DNA from: Aquidulcibacter paucihalophilus
GTDB lineage: Bacteria; Pseudomonadota; Alphaproteobacteria; Caulobacterales; Aquidulcibacteraceae
Direction: 5' to 3'
Length of the DNA: 64,000 bases
Assembly (NCBI RefSeq): GCF_002105465.1
Contig: NZ_NCSQ01000169.1
Span: 1-64,000, forward strand
The notes under the pieces are model-generated. The model saw nothing but the letters and a program-made list of their open reading frames with translations, was not told the DNA's origin and ran no database searches. The position numbers and the translations under genes were made by a program. Position 1 is the first letter of the stretch. The number at the start of each line of letters is the position of its first letter. Shown here in pieces: positions 40,319-49,594 of the stretch.

Positions 40319-41572
40319 ATGACCGAGAAACAACGCAAGCCAGCGCCTGACACCTATCCGTGGATCCTGATCGCTCTCCTCTGGATGGTGTCCTTCCTCA
40401 ATGCGGCCGACCGCTCCATCCTCAATTCTGTCAAACCCTTATTGCGCGATGCATTCGGTCTGACAGATGTGCAATTGGGGATTATCGATACGACCTTCTT
40501 CTGGACCTATGCCGTCTGCGCCTTTGTGTTTGGACGGATGGGCGACAGCGTCCGACGTCGCCACATGATTATCTTCGGCCTCGTCTTTTGGAGCATGGCA
40601 ACCGGGATCATGCCATTGGCCACAGGCTTTGCCATGTTGCTCGGCATGCGGACCTTGGTCGCGATCGGGGAGTCGACCTATTATCCAACCGCGACTGCAC
40701 TCATCAGCTCGTGGCATAAGCCAAGTGTGCGCAGCCGCGCGCTGTCGATCCATCAAACCGCCGTGTTCGCCGGCGGTGGCATTGGGGGTTGGGTGGCCGG
40801 TAAACTTGCTGACCACCACGGCTGGCCCGCACCCTTCATCGTGTTTGCTGCGCTTGGCTTTGTTGTCATGGCGATTTTGTTCAAATACTTGCGCGATGAT
40901 GCACCGGGCGAGCCCGTCGTTAAGGATGAGCAGAAGGCAGAGCCGATTGGGATCATCTTTAAGAACCCGGCTGCTTTGTTGCTGTGCTTTGTTTTCTTTC
41001 TGGCAACATCGGCTTCGTCGGGGGTTTTGAACTGGTGTAACACCTATGCGCACGACGAATTGGGCCTGAACTTAGCCGATAGTGCTTTGGTAGGCCCTGT
41101 GATGATTACAACAGCTGGCTTCTTCTCGGTCCTCGTGGGTGGTTTTATGGCCGATAAATTTGCGGCGCGCAGCCCCATTGGCCGCTTCACTGTTTTGGCG
41201 ATTGGGTTGGTTTTTGCCGCCCTTTTCCTGGTGCCATTCCCTTGGGTTTCAAACGCGACGGCGGTAGGGCTTTTGTTGTTCGCAACCAGCTTTGGCAAGG
41301 GCCTGTTTGACGGTTGTATCTATGCGGCCATGCATGATGTGATGCCACCGGAGGCCCGGGCGACGGCAGCTGGCCTGATGACAATGTTGGGCTTTATCGG
41401 CGCCGGGATCACCAGCTTCGCTTTGCCGGCCATGGCGGTCTATACCGGCCTTGCTGCAGGCTTTGCGATGATGGCGGGTCTTTACGCGATCGCTGTTGTT
41501 GCGCTGATCTTTGCCCGTCCTTTGCTGCGGCAAGCAGTGGCAGCGCAAGCGAATGGGTCGGCCCATGCCTAA
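40319..41572 (+). CDS. MFS transporter
   Basis: About 417 residues with twelve predicted membrane segments. MFS motifs include FVFGRMGDSVRRRHMI (motif A-like, loop 2-3) and a central hydrophilic loop (DDAPGEPVVKDEQKAEP) between helices 6 and 7. WMVSFLNAADRSILNSVKPLL at helix 1 is typical of the anion:cation symporter/organic-acid branch, which includes transporters of sugar acids. It begins 8 bases after the GH63 gene with GAGG before the ATG. By context it moves the glycosylglycerate across the inner membrane; an acidic substrate would suit this branch. Confidence 0.85.
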   Translation: MTEKQRKPAPDTYPWILIALLWMVSFLNAADRSILNSVKPLLRDAFGLTDVQLGIIDTTFFWTYAVCAFVFGRMGDSVRRRHMIIFGLVFWSMATGIMPLATGFAMLLGMRTLVAIGESTYYPTATALISSWHKPSVRSRALSIHQTAVFAGGGIGGWVAGKLADHHGWPAPFIVFAALGFVVMAILFKYLRDDAPGEPVVKDEQKAEPIGIIFKNPAALLLCFVFFLATSASSGVLNWCNTYAHDELGLNLADSALVGPVMITTAGFFSVLVGGFMADKFAARSPIGRFTVLAIGLVFAALFLVPFPWVSNATAVGLLLFATSFGKGLFDGCIYAAMHDVMPPEARATAAGLMTMLGFIGAGITSFALPAMAVYTGLAAGFAMMAGLYAIAVVALIFARPLLRQAVAAQANGSAHA

Positions 41573-41668
41573 GTCCCTGCAATCGGTTTCGCAGGCGACC
41601 CTTGCCAGCGGCCCATTTCCCGCTAGAGGGGGAAGCCGCAGGCACCCCATCCCAAGAAAGGCAGATTC

Positions 41669-42556
41669 GTGAGCAAGTTTGGCGGTATAGATGCGGGAGG
41701 GACCTCATGGCGCTGTGCCATTTTCGACGGCAAGGACAAAATCCTGTCGCGGACGGCCTTTCCTACCACAACGCCAGACGAGACTTTGGCGCGCGCGATA
41801 GCCTTTTTTAATGGGCATAAAGACCAAGGCTTGGCCGTCAGCCATATTGGCATGGCCTGCTTTGGCCCCTTGGCCGTGAATCCCGCCAGCCCACGTTGGG
41901 GTCATATTTTGGCGACCACCAAGCCGCATTGGTCGGGTGCGGATGTGGCAGGACATATGGCAGCCGGGACGGGGTGTCAGATCGCCTTGGAGACCGATGT
42001 GACGGCAGCAGCCTTTGCGGAGCGGGCATGGGGTGCGGGTCAGGGTCTTGATGATCTTGCCTATGTGACGGTGGGCACAGGCATAGGTGCCGGAATCATT
42101 TTGGGTGGAAAAGCCGTTTGGGGCACGATGCACCCTGAGGCCGGGCATATGCGGGCCCCGCGACATCCAAACGACCTGCAATTCAAGGGCGTTTGCCCCT
42201 TCCACGGCGATTGCATTGAAGGCCTAGCTTCGGCCCCGGCCTTGCTGGCGCGTTGGGGGATGGATGCGTCTGAATTGCCAGATGATCATCCTGCCTGGGA
42301 CATAGAAGCCCATTATTTGGCGCATTTGGCAGCCAATCTGGTCCTGACCACAGCGGTCAAACGCGTCATTTTTGGTGGTGGCGTGATGGCCCGTGGTGGG
42401 CTGGTAGAGCGGGTCGCCACCCAGGCAAAAGCCCTCATCGGCCCCTATGGGACGGCCGCTCCCGGCGAAGGCGGTTTTGATGTTGTGGGTGCCGGATTAG
42501 GACTAGACTCAGGCCTTCTGGGCGCTCTTTGGTTGGCCGAACAGGCACAATCCTAG
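41669..42556 (+). CDS. ROK-family fructokinase/mannokinase
   Basis: 295 residues. The ATP-binding GGIDAGGTSWRCAIFD is at the N-terminus, followed by LETDVTAAAFAERAWGAG, VTVGTGIGAGII, and the zinc-site region HPEAGHMRAPRH...GVCPFHGDCIEGLASAPAL, which has the His-Cys-His-Cys pattern of ROK fructokinases and mannofructokinases (Mak/GmuE type). It phosphorylates fructose and/or mannose, consistent with mannose from mannosylglycerate or fructose from sucrose in the neighbouring cluster. It starts at a GTG (41669) preceded by AAAGG. It is the last gene of the rightward run behind the ROK regulator. Confidence 0.88.
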   Translation: MSKFGGIDAGGTSWRCAIFDGKDKILSRTAFPTTTPDETLARAIAFFNGHKDQGLAVSHIGMACFGPLAVNPASPRWGHILATTKPHWSGADVAGHMAAGTGCQIALETDVTAAAFAERAWGAGQGLDDLAYVTVGTGIGAGIILGGKAVWGTMHPEAGHMRAPRHPNDLQFKGVCPFHGDCIEGLASAPALLARWGMDASELPDDHPAWDIEAHYLAHLAANLVLTTAVKRVIFGGGVMARGGLVERVATQAKALIGPYGTAAPGEGGFDVVGAGLGLDSGLLGALWLAEQAQS

Positions 42557-42660
42557 CCCAAAAATCGTCATTTTTCCGGCCTTACTCGGCGGAACTGGCC
42601 AGATGGGGATACAAAAAACCTAGCACTGTCAGAGGCTAAGGAAATTTGTGACGCTTTTTA

Positions 42661-42698
42661 TGCAATGGATTGCATTATCGTTCTTGCAATCCATTGCA
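42661..42698. promoter_or_regulatory. Paired LacI-type operators upstream of TBDR
   Basis: TGCAATGGATTGCA (42661-42674) and TGCAATCCATTGCA (42685-42698), each with perfect 6-base arms, are exact reverse complements of each other with centres 24 bases apart. A third copy (one end base different) lies at 50972-50985 next to the lacI-type gene. LacI-family dimers bind such sites and paired sites suggest tight repression. Confidence 0.8.
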
Positions 42699-42767
42699 TA
42701 GATGGTATCAAAAAGGTCAGGCAGGCCATCAGAGCCTTAGCTATAAACAGACACTGGGAGTTAAGTC

Positions 42768-45260
42768 ATGAAGGTTGCCCAATTCTCTAATTGCGTTTCG
42801 GCGATTGCGCTGGTTACTGCGCTCGCAGCCGGTGCGCCTGCCATGGCTCAACAGGCCGCAGCAGCGCCTGCAGAGCCTGAAGGCTTGGAAGTCGTTATCG
42901 TAACCGCCTCGGGTGGTAATCGCACCCAAATCAACAGCTCGGTCTCGGTGACCACTGTCAATGCGCAAGTGATTGCAGACTTCAAGCCAAGTTCTGAATC
43001 CGAATTGCTTCGGATGATCCCCGGTATTCAGGTCGCTGGTACCGCTGGCCCAGGCGGGAACTCCAACATCGCCGTACGCGGTCTTCCCGTTGCCACCGGG
43101 GGTTCGCCCTTCGTGCAGATCCAAGAGGATGGCCTGCCAACCGTTCTGTTCGGCGATATTCAGTTTGGGAACAACGACTATTGGACCCGTTTTGACGCTA
43201 CCGTCGCCAATGTCGAAGGTGTTCGCGGCGGTTCGGCTTCGACCTATGCCTCGCAAGCTCCAGGTGCGGTTATCAACTACATCTCCAACACAGGTCAGCA
43301 GAAGGGCGGCTATGTTCAGTGGAACACCGGCCTCGGCTTTGATGAGAACAAGTTGGACTTCCGTTATGGCAGCCCGATTAATGACTCGACCCGCTTCCAT
43401 GTCGGTGGCTTCTACAAAAAGGGCAGCGGTCCCTTGGACGCTGGCTATGACGTCAGCAATTCCTATCAAATCAAGGCCAATCTGACCCACGACTTTGCCG
43501 ACGACAAAGGCTTTGTCCGGGTTTTGGTGAAGATCGCCGACACGCAAGAGCCAAACTATACCGGCTCGCCAGCTCTGGCCACGATCAATGGTTTGGAAGT
43601 TTCCAACATTAAGCCATTCCCCGGCTTTGATGGCCGTAAGGACTCCAATTATTCGGTCTATAATAAAGACTTCTTGATCTTTAACCGCGATGGCGTGCTA
43701 GAGCGCGTCAAAATGGACGGGATCACCACCAAGGCGACCTCCTTGGGCGGTCAGTTGCGCTACAATGTGAATGACAATTGGAGCGTTGATAACAACTTCC
43801 GTTGGACGGATATGAGCGGTGGGTTTGCCTCGCCCTTCTTGAACGTCGCTACCCGCGCCAGCGTCATTGGCTCGGTCATCAGCCGCCCAGGTCTGCCAAA
43901 TGCAACAGTTGCGAGCATCCGTTACGCCGCTGGTCCCCGGGCCGGTCAGGTATTCACCGACACCTATGTCGACAATAACGTCAATGTCCGCACCAACATC
44001 CGTGACATTGGCAGCACCGCTAACGATTTCAAACTGACCGGCAAATATGACACCGGCTTTGGGGCGGTAACGGCACGGGTTGGCTATTTCTACATGAAGC
44101 AAGACATCGCCATGGATTGGCATGTCAACAAATCGCTGCGTGAGTTAAGCGGCAATAATCCTTCGCAATTGGACCTCTTTGATGCGGCTGGCAACAAACT
44201 GACTCAAGAAGGTATCTCCGGCTATAACAACAATTGGGGCGATTGCTGCGCCCGCGATTACGACCTGTCTTACACCAACACCGCGCCTTATATCGCGTTG
44301 GAATTGGATGCAGATAAGTTTGCACTCGACGGCTCGGTCCGCTTTGAATCGGTCGAAGCACGCGGCACCACGGTTGCTGGCGGTCCGGAATTCCTCGTCA
44401 ATTCTGGTGGTGTTCAAATCACCACCATTCGTGCCAATGGCGCGCGGGAGCGGCTGAACTATACCCGAGACTATACCTCGTGGTCGGTTGGTGCCCTCTA
44501 CAAAGTCAATGAAGACACCAGCGTCTTCGTTCGTCGTTCGAAGGGTGGCCGCTTCAATGGTGACCGCCAAACTGTCAGTGGCAAGATCAATGCGGACGGC
44601 TCGCTCACCCAAGCGGGCCGGACCGCTTCGGTCGACTTCGTCAATCAGGACGAGCTGGGCGTGAAGAACCGCGGCGAATTGGCCGGGGGCCGCTACACGC
44701 TGGAATTCACCTTGCTGCAAGGCGACTTCAAGCAGAGCACGTTTGAATTGTCGGCAACCCGTTGCCCTGGCGGTTCGGGCGGCTGCGTGATCGATGCCAA
44801 ATATGAGTCGAGCGGTGCGGAAGCCTATGCCACCTATCGCAATGGCCCCTTCTCGGTGATCGGCAATGCCACTTATTCGAACGCAAAAATCTCGCGTCCC
44901 AATAGCAGCGGTGTCTCGGGACCATTTACCCGCGCGCCAGGCATTCCTGACTTGAGCTTCACGGTCGCGGCCAATTATGACTTCAACGACAAAGTCACCT
45001 TAGGCGTCAGCACCACGGGCCAAACCTCGTCGATCGACGATGCTGGCCGTGAATATCCAGGTGGTGCGATCCTGAACGCAACGGCGAAATATGCCATTAA
45101 GGAAAACATCGAACTGAGCCTCTCGGCTTACAATTTGTTCGACAAGTTTGACCTGCGCGGCAATGGTGGCGTGGCAAACGCCGCTGTGAACCCCGTCGTC
45201 ATCAGTGGTAACCCAGCTTTGGGTCGTACCCTGACGGCAGCGATCCGCTACACCTTCTAG
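42768..45260 (+). CDS. TonB-dependent receptor, probable sugar receptor
   Basis: 830 residues. It has a signal peptide ending AMAQQ, a TonB-box-like LEVVIVTASGGNRTQ (about 42-56), a plug domain with SSESELLRMIPGIQV, GGNSNIAVRGLPVATGG, VRGGSASTYASQAPGAVINYIS, and a barrel ending TLTAAIRYTF. Many barrel segments resemble the other cluster receptor at 35235. Two LacI-type operators lie 70-107 bases upstream, the same site as beside the sugar porter, so it is probably the outer-membrane port for sucrose or an oligosaccharide. Hairpins at 45296 and 45374 follow. Confidence 0.92.
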   Translation: MKVAQFSNCVSAIALVTALAAGAPAMAQQAAAAPAEPEGLEVVIVTASGGNRTQINSSVSVTTVNAQVIADFKPSSESELLRMIPGIQVAGTAGPGGNSNIAVRGLPVATGGSPFVQIQEDGLPTVLFGDIQFGNNDYWTRFDATVANVEGVRGGSASTYASQAPGAVINYISNTGQQKGGYVQWNTGLGFDENKLDFRYGSPINDSTRFHVGGFYKKGSGPLDAGYDVSNSYQIKANLTHDFADDKGFVRVLVKIADTQEPNYTGSPALATINGLEVSNIKPFPGFDGRKDSNYSVYNKDFLIFNRDGVLERVKMDGITTKATSLGGQLRYNVNDNWSVDNNFRWTDMSGGFASPFLNVATRASVIGSVISRPGLPNATVASIRYAAGPRAGQVFTDTYVDNNVNVRTNIRDIGSTANDFKLTGKYDTGFGAVTARVGYFYMKQDIAMDWHVNKSLRELSGNNPSQLDLFDAAGNKLTQEGISGYNNNWGDCCARDYDLSYTNTAPYIALELDADKFALDGSVRFESVEARGTTVAGGPEFLVNSGGVQITTIRANGARERLNYTRDYTSWSVGALYKVNEDTSVFVRRSKGGRFNGDRQTVSGKINADGSLTQAGRTASVDFVNQDELGVKNRGELAGGRYTLEFTLLQGDFKQSTFELSATRCPGGSGGCVIDAKYESSGAEAYATYRNGPFSVIGNATYSNAKISRPNSSGVSGPFTRAPGIPDLSFTVAANYDFNDKVTLGVSTTGQTSSIDDAGREYPGGAILNATAKYAIKENIELSLSAYNLFDKFDLRGNGGVANAAVNPVVISGNPALGRTLTAAIRYTF

Positions 45261-45295
45261 AGCCCGGCTCTCAAGGTGAAAGCTGCCGTGGCAGA

Positions 45296-45323
45296 GGCTT
45301 GAAACCAGACTTGGTTTCAAGCC
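45296..45323 (+). terminator. Strong hairpin after TBDR
   Basis: A perfect 11-base-pair stem, GGCTTGAAACC (45296-45306) with GGTTTCAAGCC (45313-45323), has a 6-base loop and no T-run. It may stabilise the receptor mRNA 3' end rather than terminate. Confidence 0.5.
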
Positions 45324-45373
45324 AATGCTAGGAACAAGATGAGGCTCCCTACAGGGCAGGGAGTTTGATAGAT

Positions 45374-45401
45374 GGGGCTGGACGCAACTGCTTTCAGCCC
45401 C
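45374..45401 (+). terminator. Terminator-like hairpin before the halogenase gene
   Basis: GGGGCTG (45374-45380) pairs with CAGCCCC (45395-45401), followed by ATTTGTT. It probably ends or attenuates the receptor transcript before the flavoprotein gene at 45443. Confidence 0.45.
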
Positions 45402-45442
45402 ATTTGTTCGACTAAGCTGAAACGCTGGATCAAGGAGGCGTT

Positions 45443-46963
45443 ATGACCCCATCATCTGATCGACGCATCCGCTCCATCGTCATTGTTGGCGGTGGGTCTG
45501 CTGGCTGGATGACCGCCGCAGCTTTGGCCAATACCCTCAAACAGGATTGCGACATCAAGCTTGTTGAATCCGAACTGATCGGGACAGTGGGTGTGGGCGA
45601 GGCCACCATTCCACCGATCCGTACCTTCAATGAAATGCTGGGGATTGATGAGCGCGAATTTGTTGCCAAGACGAGGGGCTCCTTCAAGCTCGGCATTGAG
45701 TTTGTCAATTGGGGAAATCAGGGCAATCGCTATTTCCACCCCTTTGGACCACATGGCAGGGCCTTTGACATCGTCGGCCTGCACCATTTTTGGCTGAAAG
45801 CCCGCGAGGCGGGGGATACAACCTCGTTTGACGACTTTTCGATGGCTTGGGCTTTGGCCCAACGTGGTCGTTTTACCCGCCCAAGCCCCGACCCGCGACA
45901 CGTCATGTCGACCTTTGACTATGCCTATCATTTTGATGCGGGCCTTTATGCGCGCTTGCTGCGCGATTATGCAGAGACCCGCGGCGTCACCCGTCACGAG
46001 GGCAAAGTTGTCCGCGTCCGCCAACACAGCGAGACCGGCTTTGTCGAAGGCGTGACGCTGGAGAGTGGACTGGAACTAACAGGCGATCTCTTCATCGATT
46101 GCTCTGGCTTTCGCGGCCTTTTGATCGGCGAGGCCCTCAAAGTGGGCTATCAGGATTGGACCCATTGGCTGCCGTGTGATCGCGCTGTGGCCATGCCGTG
46201 TGCCAAGGTCGGTGACATGCTGCCCTATACACGCTCAACCGCCTGCGAAGCGGGCTGGCAATGGCGCATTCCGCTGCAGCACCGGACGGGCAATGGCTAT
46301 GTCTATTGTAGCCAGTTTATCTCCGACGAAGATGCCGAAGCCTCGCTCCGCGCCAATCTCGATGGCGAAGCCTTGGCCGGACCCAATAAGTTGCGCTTTA
46401 CCACCGGGCGACGTGACAAATTTTGGGAAAAGAATGTGGTGGCCATTGGCCTGTCCAGCGGCTTTTTGGAACCACTTGAATCCACGTCGATCCATTTGAT
46501 CCAAGCCGGTATTTCAAAGCTGCTTGCCCTTTTCCCGCAGCGCGACTTTGATCCGCTCATCGTAGACGAATACAACCATATCGCCGCAACCGAGTTTGAG
46601 CGTATCCGCGACTTCTTGGTCCTGCACTATAAGCTCACGACCCGGGATGACAGCCCACTTTGGCGCTATTGCGCCAGCATGGACATCCCAGACACGTTGA
46701 AGCTGAAGATTGAACACTTCCGGCGTTATGGCCGCCATATTGCCCGCGATATGGATTTGTTTGGTCAGCCGAGCTGGCTTGCGGTCCATATTGGTCAAGG
46801 CAATATCCCCCAAGATGTCGACCCCTTGTTTGACTTCCGGGGGACGGATGGCCGCGACTATCTGGGTAAGCTCAAGGCCGCCTTGGTAGCAAGTGCTGAA
46901 AACGTGCCGACCCACCAAGCCTTTGTCAATCAACATTGCGCGGCAGAACGGGCGGTTGCTTAA
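45443..46963 (+). CDS. Tryptophan-halogenase-family flavoprotein
   Basis: 506 residues. The FAD-binding motif [16 protein letters not shown] is at the N-terminus, with [20 protein letters not shown] and [23 protein letters not shown] following, and the halogenase signature [17 protein letters not shown] (WxWxIP) about residue 275. The C-terminal [18 protein letters not shown] is also typical. True members chlorinate tryptophan with FADH2. However, homologues are frequent beside TBDRs in Caulobacterales and Xanthomonadales sugar loci, where their role is unproven. AAGGAGG precedes the ATG. The neighbouring GH68 gene follows after 38 bases. Confidence 0.87.
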   Translation: MTPSSDRRIRSIVIVGGGSAGWMTAAALANTLKQDCDIKLVESELIGTVGVGEATIPPIRTFNEMLGIDEREFVAKTRGSFKLGIEFVNWGNQGNRYFHPFGPHGRAFDIVGLHHFWLKAREAGDTTSFDDFSMAWALAQRGRFTRPSPDPRHVMSTFDYAYHFDAGLYARLLRDYAETRGVTRHEGKVVRVRQHSETGFVEGVTLESGLELTGDLFIDCSGFRGLLIGEALKVGYQDWTHWLPCDRAVAMPCAKVGDMLPYTRSTACEAGWQWRIPLQHRTGNGYVYCSQFISDEDAEASLRANLDGEALAGPNKLRFTTGRRDKFWEKNVVAIGLSSGFLEPLESTSIHLIQAGISKLLALFPQRDFDPLIVDEYNHIAATEFERIRDFLVLHYKLTTRDDSPLWRYCASMDIPDTLKLKIEHFRRYGRHIARDMDLFGQPSWLAVHIGQGNIPQDVDPLFDFRGTDGRDYLGKLKAALVASAENVPTHQAFVNQHCAAERAVA

Positions 46964-47001
46964 GTGACCTTCCTCTGCCGCCATTTACCATCACCTGTGT
47001 G

Positions 47002-48216
47002 ATGACCAATCAGGACAAATTCAGCGTGCCTCTAACCCCGTCTCCAAAACGTGTTCCTGATGTCAGCCCGCAGTGGCGGCCTAATTTTTGGCGTGCGTCG
47101 CATTTGGCCCAGCTTGATGCCGCGCGCCAGCCGAGCCCACGCCTATTTGGCGCAGCCGATGTTCAACATCTCGATCCAACTTTAACCCTGTGGGACATTT
47201 GGCCCGTTCAATTGGATACTGGCGATCTGGTTACGCTTGAGGCGGGCAGCTTATGGGTGATGTTGTCTGCACCGCGCCTGCCAGACCCGGATGTGCGCCA
47301 CAATATGGCGCGGATGCGCTTGCTCTTGAAGTCTGAAGCGGGTTGGCGCGATTGCGGCAATCTTTTGCCCGACGGCTTTTCTCCCGGCAGCCGCGAGTGG
47401 TCGGGGTCTACCCGCCTAAACCCTGAAACCGGCGAAGTCACCTTATGGTTTACCGCTGCTGGTCGCCGCGGCGAAGCCAAGCCAGACTTTGAGCAACGCT
47501 TGTTCCATGCGGTCGGCACTTTGGACCTGACGGGCACCTTGCCCCGCGTGATAAATTGGCGTGGCCTCACCCAAACAGTCGTCAATACCGGTGAGCTTTA
47601 TGCCGACCTGTCCATTACCCAAGGCGTGCCCGGTCAAATCAAGGGCTTCCGCGACCCGTACTGGTTCCGCGACCCTGCTGACGGCGTGGGCTATCTCTTG
47701 TTCACCGCTTCGCGCGCCTCGCATTTGCCGGCCAGCCCCTATGACGGGGTGATTGGTCTGGCCAAAGCAAACGACCCAGACGGCCAAGAGGCCTTTGAGC
47801 TTTTGCCACCTATTCTGGATGCCTTTGGTCTGGCCAGTGAGATGGAGCGGCCACATATTTTTGTGCGCGATGGGCTTTATTATCTATTCTGGTCGACCCA
47901 ATCGCATATTTTTGACACCCGTTTTGCTCAAGGCCCGACCGGGCTTTATGGCATGGTCGGCCCTTCTTTGTTTGGACCGTTTGAGCCCTTGAATGGCTCA
48001 GGCCTTGTGCTCGCCAATCCACCCGAAGAGCCACGCCAAGCCTATGCCTGGCAAGTTCTGCCATCGCTTGAAGTCGTCAGCTTCGTCGATTTCTGGGGGC
48101 TAAAGGGCGGGGATATCCTCAAGGATCCAGCGCTGAAGCAAGCCCAATTCGCAGGCTCTATCGCCCCGTCCAGTTTTTTGAAACTAGACGGGAGGACCAG
48201 CACCATTATCGGCTAG
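47002..48216 (+). CDS. GH68-family sucrose-active enzyme, cytoplasmic
   Basis: 404 residues of five-bladed propeller type. Catalytic motifs: LWDIWPVQ (nucleophile D65), FRDPYWFRDP (transition-state D218) and ASEMERPHIF (acid/base E282); REWSGS is also conserved. GH68 enzymes split sucrose and either hydrolyse or build fructans (levansucrase, inulosucrase, beta-fructofuranosidase). There is no signal peptide, so here it probably acts as an intracellular sucrase. ATG at 47002 is chosen; the frame is open upstream into the previous gene and no strong Shine-Dalgarno is visible. It converges with the TPR-oxygenase gene, overlapping by four bases. Confidence 0.88.
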   Translation: MTNQDKFSVPLTPSPKRVPDVSPQWRPNFWRASHLAQLDAARQPSPRLFGAADVQHLDPTLTLWDIWPVQLDTGDLVTLEAGSLWVMLSAPRLPDPDVRHNMARMRLLLKSEAGWRDCGNLLPDGFSPGSREWSGSTRLNPETGEVTLWFTAAGRRGEAKPDFEQRLFHAVGTLDLTGTLPRVINWRGLTQTVVNTGELYADLSITQGVPGQIKGFRDPYWFRDPADGVGYLLFTASRASHLPASPYDGVIGLAKANDPDGQEAFELLPPILDAFGLASEMERPHIFVRDGLYYLFWSTQSHIFDTRFAQGPTGLYGMVGPSLFGPFEPLNGSGLVLANPPEEPRQAYAWQVLPSLEVVSFVDFWGLKGGDILKDPALKQAQFAGSIAPSSFLKLDGRTSTIIG

Positions 48217-49586
48217 GTCGGCTGGCGAATATCAAAGGCGAGGCTGAGGCGTTCGCCAGCCTCAATCGGCACGGTCCGGTGCCAATGGGTGGATGGAAAG
48301 AGGACGAGCGTTCCGGCTTTAGGGGCAATTTGATGGGTTGGGCCAAGTCCAAGCTCCAACTCGGGCGGGCCTTCGCCATAGCTAAGGAAGCCGGCAGGCG
48401 CTGGCCCTGCCGCCGCCCGGTCTGGCATCTCTATATGTAAGGCTGAGCTGATCCAGCCCATCGGATGGGTATGGACACGATGAAAGCCACCTGCCCGTAA
48501 CAGAACCGACCAGCTGCCTTCAAACAGGATTGGCTTGTCCCTTGCCGGGGCCAAGAGGGGATGGCCCTCACGCGGGGGCGGAAGGCTTGCCAGATACTGT
48601 GCAACCGCGCTTTGGATCTTGGTGCGAACCTGCTGAATGCTTGGAATCGGACGGAAAAAAAGTTGGCGGTCGGTTTGTGTGCCACCCTTCACCGATTGTT
48701 CCAAATAGGGGGCTTGAGCGGTGTGTAAGGCACGCAAATCATCGGCCAGTTGGCTCAACTCAACCGCACTTAGGCCAAGATCAATCGCGCGGACATAATC
48801 CGTCGCCGCCCCATCCAGCCAAGGGGCCGCTGGGTCGCCTAGAAGCCGCCAGCATAAGGACAGATAGGGCCAGAACAAGCGGGCTTGGGGTGTCGACACA
48901 TAAGGTTTCGCGCGGGCAAGGGCGGCTTCTGGATTTCGAAGGCGCAAGGCATGCCTCACCCGGCACAGATCCAGGCCAGGATCGGCCCAATCTTTCAGGG
49001 CATCAAACAAATGCGGATCGCGGCTCAAAGGCCCGCCGCTTTCACTCTCAATCGAGACACGGGCGACTTCTAACCCGCGACTTGGGCCCAACGCTTGGTG
49101 GGCTTGGGCAAGATGGGTGCGGGCTTCCTCCCAAGCCTGAGCGGTTTGCAGCAAGTGGAGATGAGCCAGCCGCAGGCTGAGGCTACCCGGCAATGCGGCA
49201 ATCGCGCGGCGATAGCTCTCGTCAAAGCTGTCCCGCTGGCCGATGGCCACCCGCAAGGTCGCAAGACCTTTATGTCCGTCGAGCCATTGGGGATGTTGGG
49301 TTAAAGTATCGAGCAGGATGGATTGGGCGCGCGCCGCATCACCTTCGGCGGCCAAGGCCGCTGCATAGGTGCGGATCAAATGCGGATTAGCGGGGTCCAG
49401 CGCGCGGGCGCGTTCAAAGGCAGTTACCGCTTCGCGTCCGGTTTCAAACCGCACCTGCGCATAGGCAAAGGCGGCGGTCGGGTTCGTCGGGCTGAAAGCG
49501 ACCGCGCGCTCTAATGCGTCAAGCGCGCCCTCCATATCCTGAAGGTCGCGCTTGGCGAGGCCAGTTTGAAGCCAATGGACTGCCAT
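48213..49586 (-). CDS. TPR protein fused to a 2OG-Fe(II) oxygenase domain
   Basis: About 457 residues. The N-terminal two thirds are helical repeats of TPR type (ALDALERAVAFSPTNPTAAFAYAQVRFETGREAVTAFERARALDPANPHLIRTYAAAL and further degenerate units). The C-terminal ~120 residues are a 'putative 2OG-Fe(II) oxygenase' domain: HRVHTHPMGWISSALHIEMPD (metal His), GTLVLFPSTHWHRTVPIEAGERLSLAFDI (second His and the 2-oxoglutarate Arg). The substrate is unknown. It lies 8 bases after the sugar porter gene in the same direction and is probably under LacI control. A GTG at 49622 is an alternative start. Confidence 0.78.
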   Translation of the reverse strand: MAVHWLQTGLAKRDLQDMEGALDALERAVAFSPTNPTAAFAYAQVRFETGREAVTAFERARALDPANPHLIRTYAAALAAEGDAARAQSILLDTLTQHPQWLDGHKGLATLRVAIGQRDSFDESYRRAIAALPGSLSLRLAHLHLLQTAQAWEEARTHLAQAHQALGPSRGLEVARVSIESESGGPLSRDPHLFDALKDWADPGLDLCRVRHALRLRNPEAALARAKPYVSTPQARLFWPYLSLCWRLLGDPAAPWLDGAATDYVRAIDLGLSAVELSQLADDLRALHTAQAPYLEQSVKGGTQTDRQLFFRPIPSIQQVRTKIQSAVAQYLASLPPPREGHPLLAPARDKPILFEGSWSVLLRAGGFHRVHTHPMGWISSALHIEMPDRAAAGPAPAGFLSYGEGPPELELGLGPTHQIAPKAGTLVLFPSTHWHRTVPIEAGERLSLAFDIRQPT

Positions 49587-49594
49587 TATCCTGC

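Noticed and set aside
41573-41668. Further LacI-operator-like site (TGCAATCGGTTTCGCA) before the ROK kinase
   Set aside because: The right arm does not match ATTGCA and the spacing differs; not counted as part of the regulon.
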